Positions 1 to 5,074 of a stretch of 7,796 nucleotides of DNA are shown in pieces. The notes beneath the pieces are model-generated. The model did not search any database. It saw only the letters and a list, made by a program, of their open reading frames with translations, and was not told the origin of the DNA. The stretch is taken from the NCBI GenBank assembly GCA_964596695.1, contig CAZQVE010000013.1:1-7796 (forward strand), in the 5' to 3' direction. A program made the position numbers and the translations under genes. Positions within the stretch are counted from its first letter, which is position 1; each line of letters opens with the position of its first letter. This DNA comes from UBA2112 sp964596695. Lineage in GTDB: Bacteria > Patescibacteriota > Saccharimonadia > Saccharimonadales > Saccharimonadaceae.

Positions 1-139
1 ACGCCTTTACAAATTTTGCATAGGTTTTAGCGTCTACTACTGCTCTGTGATAGCGGTCTTTCCAGGTCTTTGTTTTTTTGTTGTTGTTGTTACCTGCTGC
101 TGAACCTACTAGCTTGTTATTTTTATTCGTATTATTCAT
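1..139 (-). CDS. N-terminal fragment of an unrecognised basic protein (cut by left edge)
   Basis: An open frame begins with ATG at 139-137 and runs off the left edge, giving 46 complete codons. A stop (TAA at 157-155) lies 15 nt upstream in frame, so this ATG is the natural first start. The peptide opens with an Asn/Lys-rich low-complexity stretch (MNNTNKNNK), then a short Gly/Ala segment, four Asn codons in a row (AAC repeats at 91-80) and a basic segment, TWKDRYHRAVVDAKTYAKFV, likely helical. No signal peptide or membrane segment is visible. I do not recognise the family. It follows the discoidin-domain gene after a 49-bp gap, so it may be the next virion or late gene. There is no Shine-Dalgarno motif; a TATA-like box 25 nt upstream suggests a leaderless transcript. 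The frame and start are fairly secure, the function unknown. Confidence 0.6.
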   Translation of the reverse strand, partial: MNNTNKNNKLVGSAAGNNNNKKTKTWKDRYHRAVVDAKTYAKFVKA

Positions 140-163
140 ACTAGCTATTCTTTTTTAGTAATG

Positions 164-170
164 TATTTAA
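164..170 (-). promoter_or_regulatory. Candidate archaeal TATA box (TTAAATA)
   Basis: On the minus strand TTAAATA ends 24 nt before the ATG at 139. Archaeal TATA boxes lie roughly 25-30 nt before the transcription start, so a transcript starting at or very near the ATG (leaderless) would fit. The region is AT-rich, so a chance match is quite possible. Confidence 0.3.
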
Positions 171-188
171 GATTTCATTATTAATTTG

Positions 189-1547
189 CTATTCTACTCC
201 TGCAGGATTGCACAAACCTATAGAATTATAATCAAGTGAGAATATCGTTTCTAATATGTTAAAGTCTGCTGTTGTTTCTGGGGGAGGGGTTCCACCTCCT
301 CCATCATCTCCCCCGCCTCCTGTTGGATCAGAGTCAGCACCATGAATCTCTACCTCAGTTATACTTACCCAATCATTAGAACTGTTACCAAATCCTGTAA
401 TCCTAACATATCTAGCTGATGTAGAGGCAAATGTAAAGGACTCAAAGCCTGTGGTATTTCCTGATGAAGAATCATTAACCTTTTGAGTCCATGAACTCCC
501 ATCAGTGGACGTGTGAATTTGAAAATCTGTGGTCCTTTCATTTCCCAGGTAAAAGGCTATTTTAACCTCGTCAACTGGTTTAGCAGAACCCAGATCGTAT
601 TTAATCCATTGACCTGCTGAGGTATCTGCATAAGCACTCCATCTAGTATCAAAGGATCCGTCTCTTGTGTTGTTTGGTCCATGTCCATCATCTGATGAGG
701 CTGTTACAGAGGTGACGGAGTATCCAATGCTAGAAGGTGATCCGCCTCCTGTGTCTCCGCCTCCAGAGCCAAAGGGATCTATTTCATATACTGTAATATC
801 TTTCCAGCCAAATTCTCCCTCATCTCCCCTAATCAGGATTGTAGGACTTCCCCAAACTAGAGGCTGACCATCATCATCACACTCACACTCATCAGCATCT
901 GAGTTAACCTGGCCTGAGTCTGTGAAAGATAAGACCTTTGTAAAACTATTACTGTTTGTTTTATCTAAATATACTTCAATAGTAACATTTTGATTATCAG
1001 AGGAATTGTAAACTAAAATTTTGAGAGCAAATTCCCCATCATTAGAACTCCAACCCGATACAGTGGTTTCCTTACAATCATGATAGGAAACATGCCAGCT
1101 CTCTTTTCTTAGTCTGATACGTCCACTATTCATAGTTATACCGACTTTGTAGTTAGTTCCCGTGCAGCCTCTGGGTCCTCCATCTCCTGTGTGCCGTCCT
1201 CCCCTAAATCCTATAGTTAAATTATCAGAGGAAGAATCAAAAATCTTAAACGTTCCTGTAAACTCTACATTTTTCCAATCATTTGGAGATTGCATATAGC
1301 CTCTATCGACCATAGTTTGCTGATTTTGAGTACAATCATCATCATCAAAACCTGTGGATACCGCAATATTAGTTCGGAAATCAGAAGCATCACAGATAGT
1401 AAATCCACCGCTTGTGTGAAAACTATCTCCGTTTTTACCTCCGTAGATTCTGCTATCTCCCTCCCAATTATTATTATTCATTACAAAAAACTCGCCTCCC
1501 GATACAGAGGGTTTTAATCTAGTATGTCCAAATGGATCTGTAGCCAA
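189..1547 (-). CDS. Lectin-like surface protein: archaeal DPFG-type domain plus F5/8C discoidin domain
   Basis: This 452-residue protein probably binds glycans on the virion surface. Residues 1-256 resemble, from memory, a secreted beta-sandwich family common in Thaumarchaeota: DPFG near the N-terminus, a Gly-Gly/Met-Asn segment (18-27), WKNVEFTG (91-98), GGRHT (116-120), KESWHVSY (148-155), VYLDKTN (192-198) and a terminal WKDITVYEI (248-256). A Gly-rich linker follows (260-271), then an F5/8C discoidin domain (about 274-403) with NTRDGSFDTRWS, QWIKYDLG, ARYVRITGFG and WVSITEVEIHG. A Gly/Pro linker (409-423) and a short tail end the protein. Acidic runs at 68-71 and 217-226 could bind calcium. 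There are seven cysteines and no signal peptide. The start is TTG at 1547; an in-frame stop lies 6 nt upstream. The next Met (residue 23) has GGAGG about 13 nt before it but would remove the conserved-looking N-terminus, so I prefer TTG. Domains are fairly secure; the ligand is unknown. Confidence 0.8.
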   Translation of the reverse strand: MATDPFGHTRLKPSVSGGEFFVMNNNNWEGDSRIYGGKNGDSFHTSGGFTICDASDFRTNIAVSTGFDDDDCTQNQQTMVDRGYMQSPNDWKNVEFTGTFKIFDSSSDNLTIGFRGGRHTGDGGPRGCTGTNYKVGITMNSGRIRLRKESWHVSYHDCKETTVSGWSSNDGEFALKILVYNSSDNQNVTIEVYLDKTNSNSFTKVLSFTDSGQVNSDADECECDDDGQPLVWGSPTILIRGDEGEFGWKDITVYEIDPFGSGGGDTGGGSPSSIGYSVTSVTASSDDGHGPNNTRDGSFDTRWSAYADTSAGQWIKYDLGSAKPVDEVKIAFYLGNERTTDFQIHTSTDGSSWTQKVNDSSSGNTTGFESFTFASTSARYVRITGFGNSSNDWVSITEVEIHGADSDPTGGGGDDGGGGTPPPETTADFNILETIFSLDYNSIGLCNPAGVE

Positions 1548-1584
1548 ATCTTTTTACAAAGTAAGAAATCAAAAAATGAGAATA

Positions 1585-1594
1585 GAGAAGTAAT
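1585..1594 (-). promoter_or_regulatory. Intergenic decamer ATTACTTCTC, copy 1
   Basis: This copy lies one base after the TAA (1598-1596) of the preceding gene and 37 nt before the TTG start at 1547. It shares 13 bases (AATTACTTCTCTA) with the copy at 5062-5071. A T-run (TTTTTT) follows on the minus strand. It could be a promoter element, a terminator or an RNA-processing site; the sequence alone does not decide. Confidence 0.35.
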
Positions 1595-1595
1595 T

Positions 1596-2168
1596 TTATG
1601 CAGGTCTAGTAAAGGCACACTTTAGCTGAAATTTAATAACAGGAATGGAGGTTAGCCCTTTTGGACCTGAAATTTTGACCCATAAACCGCAATAATCCCC
1701 TGGAGCAAAATTTGAAGTACTAACCACATTCCATACTGTAGTAGACCATTGATAACAGGTTCCAAAAAATGATGTTGTACATACAATAGGATCATGAAAT
1801 GTTACTCCTGTAGGAGCGTCTGTTATGTCATCTATAGTTTGCATGGAACCATTAACCCCAGCAGGATCAAAACCCATCTGTATGCTGAGATTAATGTTTG
1901 AAGGATTGTGGTCTATTGTCAGTTGAACTTTGGTTATACTTATTGAGTCGTGTTTATTTTTAACATAAAAGGGAGCATATACAGCCCATGTTCCAGTAGA
2001 GCCTACAGCTCCAACTACATCCCTAGGAATATCTGGAAACCAATTTTGAGACTTTGAATGTTCTATCTCTGTGTCTGATATGGCTCCTCCTAAATTAGAC
2101 TCCCTATCATCCCCGTTCCCTCCTCCAGTACTGAAAAAGAATCCTAAATCAGTGCTTTGAAAACTCAT
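1596..2168 (-). CDS. Small virion structural protein, probable tail/fibre-associated beta-sandwich
   Basis: A 190-residue protein starting with ATG at 2168-2166. The N-terminus (1-35) is Gly/Asp-rich, then the chain becomes beta-rich with aromatic strands: NWFPDIPRD (42-50), WAVYAPFYVKNKHD (61-74), ITKVQLTID (78-86), and late on APGDYCGLWVKISGPKG (155-171). The pattern 'YVKN.H, strand, then pG.Y.GLWVK' is one I associate with small structural proteins coded among tail and fibre genes of tailed viruses, but I cannot name a family. There is no signal peptide, membrane span or catalytic motif. The N-terminal coding region abuts an assembly gap, and its first 17 or so codons recur beyond the gap. 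If the gap is collapsed, this gene starts 9 bp after the stop of the fibre-like gene, with AACCAAGAA before the ATG and no Shine-Dalgarno motif. It is a real gene; the role is inferred mostly from context. Confidence 0.7.
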   Translation of the reverse strand: MSFQSTDLGFFFSTGGGNGDDRESNLGGAISDTEIEHSKSQNWFPDIPRDVVGAVGSTGTWAVYAPFYVKNKHDSISITKVQLTIDHNPSNINLSIQMGFDPAGVNGSMQTIDDITDAPTGVTFHDPIVCTTSFFGTCYQWSTTVWNVVSTSNFAPGDYCGLWVKISGPKGLTSIPVIKFQLKCAFTRPA

Positions 2169-2173
2169 TTCTT
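2119..2173. repeat. 55-bp exact direct repeat, copy 1 (left of N gap)
   Basis: These 55 bases are identical to 2274-2328. This copy covers the first 50 coding bases of the 1596-2168 gene plus 5 bases upstream of its ATG, and it ends exactly where the N run starts. The length and position point to an unmerged assembly overlap rather than a biological duplication. Confidence 0.9.
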
Positions 2174-2273
2174 NNNNNNNNNNNNNNNNNNNNNNNNNNN
2201 NNNNNNNNNNNNNNNNNNNNNNNNNNNNNNNNNNNNNNNNNNNNNNNNNNNNNNNNNNNNNNNNNNNNNNNNN
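2174..2273. other. Assembly gap of exactly 100 N
   Basis: One hundred N characters, a conventional filler length for scaffold gaps of unknown size. It sits between two identical 55-bp ends, which suggests that the real sequence is continuous and that no bases are missing. Confidence 0.95.
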
Positions 2274-2328
2274 CCTCCTCCAGTACTGAAAAAGAATCCT
2301 AAATCAGTGCTTTGAAAACTCATTTCTT
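2274..2328. repeat. 55-bp exact direct repeat, copy 2 (right of N gap)
   Basis: Identical to 2119-2173. On the minus strand it encodes a second copy of the first 16 complete codons of the small structural protein, with ATG at 2323-2321, cut off by the gap. The offset between copies (155 bp) is not a multiple of three, so the frame does not continue across the gap. It should not be counted as a separate gene unless reads confirm a tandem duplicate. Confidence 0.9.
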
Positions 2329-2332
2329 GGTT

Positions 2333-3214
2333 TTAACGCTCTCCTACTACGGCCAATCCCCAGATAAAGAGATGTTTTGCTGTTGTGTTTGTGGTTTTAA
2401 TTCCGTAATTTACTATGTTGTTAACTGGAGCACTATTTTCTATAGGAAGATTTGTTGTTTTTGAAACTGCAGAATCATCAGCATAGGTAAAGTCTATTGA
2501 GACTCCTACATTGTTTTCTATTCTATATGTTTGCTGATCGCTATCACCTAGTAAGGGTTTTAGGCTATCTTGTTGGGATCTCGTGCTCCCATCTGCTGAT
2601 ACTAAAAACCAATTTCCGTTTGTTGCAGCACAGCTCTCAATCCCATATTTTTCATCTGAATCATTTGTTAGGTTTAATGCTTCCATTCCAATCCCCCATC
2701 TAGCAAATATTGCAGTCGTGCCTCCAGTAACTTGCATATCAGTCTCAGCCACTGAATATTTTGTAAAGGTGAGAGGAATACCCATCAGATGCAGATTCCT
2801 GTAGTTGTTAGTAGTTGTAGCCTCCATATCTATGGCTCCTGATGTGTGGTCCAATCCCGCTGAGCCACCACTACCCATACTCATAAAGTCGTTTATGGAT
2901 ATACCAATTCTTTTTGAGAAATACAGAAAACTGGTAATGTTATTAGCAAAAATATCCTTGAGTGAGCCTCCTGCTGCGTTTGTATCTGCGTCATGAGTGT
3001 GTTTAGCCATTGAAAGAAAAACATAAGCATCCTCATCAATGTTCCAGGCTACTACATCATCCTTAAGAAAGGATCCGTTATCTGCTACGTTATACCAAAT
3101 ACTACCAGGTAGTTTTACCTCAGTAGAAAGATTATCTGTATGTGAAATTGTTTTTTTATTTAAATCGCTGACAGGTATTAATTTCCCTGCCTGAAAAGGA
3201 GCACCGCTAACCAA
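2333..3214 (-). CDS. Putative tail fibre / virion surface protein with H-x-H motif
   Basis: A 293-residue protein with no family I can name. Residues 1-60 contain short beta-type segments (STEVKLPGSIWYNVAD, 30-45). A motif KHTHDADTNAAGGSLKDI (71-88) follows. The 'HTHD..., GG.L.DI' pattern recalls phage fibre proteins, and H-x-H pairs in some trimeric phage fibres bind metal; that parallel is inference. Residues 110-290 alternate Gly/Ser/Thr-rich and hydrophobic strands, ending in HLFIWGLAVVGER, as expected for a beta-rich virion protein. No signal peptide or convincing membrane helix is seen. The start is TTG at 3214: an in-frame TAG lies 9 nt upstream, only ATA, ATT and AAA codons fall between, and the next Met is residue 69. 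There is no Shine-Dalgarno motif. It lies between the LamG gene and a small structural gene. Confidence 0.65.
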   Translation of the reverse strand: MVSGAPFQAGKLIPVSDLNKKTISHTDNLSTEVKLPGSIWYNVADNGSFLKDDVVAWNIDEDAYVFLSMAKHTHDADTNAAGGSLKDIFANNITSFLYFSKRIGISINDFMSMGSGGSAGLDHTSGAIDMEATTTNNYRNLHLMGIPLTFTKYSVAETDMQVTGGTTAIFARWGIGMEALNLTNDSDEKYGIESCAATNGNWFLVSADGSTRSQQDSLKPLLGDSDQQTYRIENNVGVSIDFTYADDSAVSKTTNLPIENSAPVNNIVNYGIKTTNTTAKHLFIWGLAVVGER

Positions 3215-3230
3215 TTTAATTATCTAAATA

Positions 3231-3245
3231 GTAAAAAAAGGAGGA
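3231..3245 (-). terminator. Possible T-run terminator after the LamG gene
   Basis: On the minus strand TCCTCCTTTTTTTAC, with seven consecutive T (3239-3233), starts about 20 nt after the LamG stop codon. Archaeal termination often relies on T-runs without a stem-loop, and none is seen here. It could instead be part of an AT-rich promoter for the TTG start at 3214. Confidence 0.2.
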
Positions 3246-3264
3246 AATGATTTGATAACTAACT

Positions 3265-4326
3265 TTATGAATCCTCATCTAATATCATTGTGCCTCCCAA
3301 AGCAACCTGTCCAAAGGGAATATCACTTATTGAAAGTTTGTTTGTGTAATGATAGCCTACCTCATCATCAGTAACAAGTTTGTCTTTAAAGAATTTAAGC
3401 TGCTGAAATACTCCATGGTATAATTTAGAGAGGTTTCTAGCAGCGTATTTTTCGCCTGTAGCAGGGTCCACAATATCCGCCCATCTACCTACCATGAGAT
3501 TATTATTTAGGGAGGAATCGGGTTGCTGAGTGTCTGTATCTAGTGTATTTGAAACTGTATCATATTTTGTATTATTGATAAAGAGTTTTAGAGTATCTGT
3601 ATCTAAATCAAATGTTACTGCTACGTCATATCTTGTTGACTCGGTATTTAGATCAGAGTAAGAGGTAGCTGAAATTACAGAGTCAGGAGTAACAATAGTG
3701 TATTCTGTGCTGTCTAATACCATGTTAAAGCGAGCATTTCCATTCTCAGATATCTCAAAGGACCACCAATCAGTATCTGCAGTATCAACTTTACAGCATA
3801 CTACCTGTCTGTATCCTCCTGATTTATCTAAGGAAAAAGGCAAGAACCTAAAAAAAAGAGAAAAACTATCCGTTATACTGGATATTTGAATATCCTCACT
3901 ATCTGATATCTCAGCATAGCAGGACCTGCCATCTAAAATCATTTCTACACTTTGAGCCTGTCCGTAGTCTATACCGTTGTGAACTCGCCCAACCCCGAAA
4001 GTTTTAGCATGGTGATTAAAGCCTGAGTAGTCCGTAACCTCCTTACCTAAACTATCAAATTCTATGAATAATTTACAAGTGTCAAAATCAGGCTCAAAAG
4101 CAAGCATTGAGGCGGGAGTATCATCATCAAAGGTCTTTACTGAGGCCAAATCAAAGTCACAGAACTTGAGGTAATTTCTTGCTACGCTTCCCTCTGTTGA
4201 TGTTTGTAGGTCTTCGCCTTCATCTGCTGAATCATCAGTAACTTTAGCATTGAATTGATTAACTAGGTTCTGAAACTTTGTAGGAAAATCTAGTTTGTAT
4301 CTTCGAGCATTAAATAGCCAGCTCAT
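3265..4326 (-). CDS. LamG/concanavalin A-like lectin-domain virion protein
   Basis: A 353-residue protein, probably a tail-associated carbohydrate-binding protein. Residues 1-80 form a charged N-terminal region, possibly the part that docks to the tail. Residues about 83-325 read as a LamG-like jelly-roll: KLFIEFDSLGKEVTDYSGFNHHAK (85-108) matches the opening 'D.sG..... D.SG..hha' of such domains, followed by SFSLFFRFLPF (154-164), WWSFEISENGNARF (187-200), YDVAVTFDLDTDTLKLFINN (233-252), LMVGRWAD (277-284) and FQQLKFFKDKLVTDDEV (307-323), the usual closing strand and helix. The tail contains ISDIPFGQVALGG (333-345). No catalytic residues are visible, so binding is likelier than hydrolysis. 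The start is ATG at 4326, only 8 bp after the stop of the upstream gene, with no Shine-Dalgarno motif, so the two are probably co-transcribed. Receptor unknown. Confidence 0.8.
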   Translation of the reverse strand: MSWLFNARRYKLDFPTKFQNLVNQFNAKVTDDSADEGEDLQTSTEGSVARNYLKFCDFDLASVKTFDDDTPASMLAFEPDFDTCKLFIEFDSLGKEVTDYSGFNHHAKTFGVGRVHNGIDYGQAQSVEMILDGRSCYAEISDSEDIQISSITDSFSLFFRFLPFSLDKSGGYRQVVCCKVDTADTDWWSFEISENGNARFNMVLDSTEYTIVTPDSVISATSYSDLNTESTRYDVAVTFDLDTDTLKLFINNTKYDTVSNTLDTDTQQPDSSLNNNLMVGRWADIVDPATGEKYAARNLSKLYHGVFQQLKFFKDKLVTDDEVGYHYTNKLSISDIPFGQVALGGTMILDEDS

Positions 4327-4334
4327 AACAGTAT

Positions 4335-5033
4335 TTATGCACTCAAGGTAGTGATTATATAACTAGCAGTAAAGTAATTCTCGCCATATATGTGATCTAC
4401 TCCAGGATCAAATGTTGTTCGAGCTATCATGGGTCCAGTGTTAGAAGTGTCAACATTAAACAGGCCAATCTCCTTTACAGTAAAAGAATCCTCCAAAATA
4501 TCAAAAGTCATTTGATAGCGGATTAACTTGTTTAAAGAGTTTATGTATCCATTATCAGAAAATTTGTATCTAACTTGTTCTGCAGCCAATATGTCCATGT
4601 AGTCATCTGTAGTCTCTAGCTCCCCATCTCCAGCAGCCATGTTCGTTACTGGAATAACATTTTTTTGAACGATTAGGGAGCAGAATAGAGATAGTCCGTA
4701 GGTAGTCATTTTGTCATATTTGTATGAACCTTCTAGCGGTATCAGGCCATCATATTTGTGATAGTCTATTGTCTGATCTTCGTATTTACGCAGTGTTACC
4801 TCATCCAAGGTTTTTAGGTATCTAAAGGCCTGATGTTCTGAAAGGACTCCAGCTCTAGCAGCATCAATCCTTCTTTTAATAGCTGCTCCTGTGTTCATAT
4901 CCCAGGTAGCTACAAAGCCCTGATCAACTAAGGAGAAAAAGTCTATAGGTTTATTGGGTTCCTGCAGGGATTTCTTACCCTTGCCTCTGGACCATTTTAA
5001 TAAGCGTGACCAAAAAGGATCGTAATTAATCAA
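4335..5033 (-). CDS. Putative baseplate / tail-fibre attachment protein
   Basis: A 232-residue protein. The N-terminal part (1-100) is basic, then helical (IKRRIDAARAGVLSEHQAFR, 52-71). From about 115 it follows a layout I associate with phage proteins that connect fibres to the baseplate: VTNMAAGDGELETTDD (129-144), where such proteins have an 'ITHI..G.G' segment, AAEQVRYKF (150-158), TVKEIGLFNVD (185-195), matching the 'EIGLFd' signature, then MIARTTFDP (202-210) and ENYFTASYIITTLS (218-231). Its place between the hub gene and the LamG gene fits an adaptor role. The start is TTG at 5033; an in-frame TAG lies 18 nt upstream with no ATG or GTG between, and the first internal Met is residue 46. 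No Shine-Dalgarno motif is present. The assignment rests on motif pattern and order, so moderate confidence in the role and high in the gene. Confidence 0.7.
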   Translation of the reverse strand: MINYDPFWSRLLKWSRGKGKKSLQEPNKPIDFFSLVDQGFVATWDMNTGAAIKRRIDAARAGVLSEHQAFRYLKTLDEVTLRKYEDQTIDYHKYDGLIPLEGSYKYDKMTTYGLSLFCSLIVQKNVIPVTNMAAGDGELETTDDYMDILAAEQVRYKFSDNGYINSLNKLIRYQMTFDILEDSFTVKEIGLFNVDTSNTGPMIARTTFDPGVDHIYGENYFTASYIITTLSA

Positions 5034-5061
5034 TAAAATGAAAAGTGAGAGCTAAAAACTA

Positions 5062-5071
5062 GAGAAGTAAT
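5062..5071 (-). promoter_or_regulatory. Intergenic decamer ATTACTTCTC, copy 2
   Basis: This copy lies 3 nt after the TAA (5077-5075) of the hub gene and 28 nt before the TTG start at 5033. A T-rich segment, TAGTTTTTAG, follows immediately at about -20 to -30 from the start codon, where an archaeal TATA box would sit for a leaderless transcript. Function unproven. Confidence 0.35.
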
Positions 5072-5074
5072 TAA

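Noticed and set aside
80..91. Trinucleotide repeat (GTT)4 as a microsatellite or regulatory repeat
   Set aside because: It only encodes four Asn in an Asn-rich N-terminus and is too short to mean more.
667..867. Plus-strand open frames opposite the large genes (for example 667-867, 1290-1517, 2497-2703, 2583-2804, 3698-3889, 5247-5507, 7063-7248, 7399-7680)
   Set aside because: All are short, lie opposite confidently coding minus-strand genes, and their composition mirrors the complementary strand (for example Pro runs opposite Gly linkers). None has a supporting domain or start signal.
2274..2323. A second, truncated copy of the small structural gene, suggesting tandem paralogues
   Set aside because: The identity is exact for 55 bases, includes non-coding bases, and stops exactly at the gap edges. 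An unmerged assembly overlap explains this better than a paralogue.
2333..3214. Possible diversity-generating retroelement target gene
   Set aside because: No C-terminal C-type lectin signature, no template-like repeat of the 3' end and no reverse transcriptase in the window.
3233..3256. A strong-looking ribosome site and ATG on the plus strand (AGGAGG then AAATG)
   Set aside because: The frame reads ATG ATT TGA, only two codons, so it is a chance arrangement. The same bases are better read as a T-rich tract on the minus strand.
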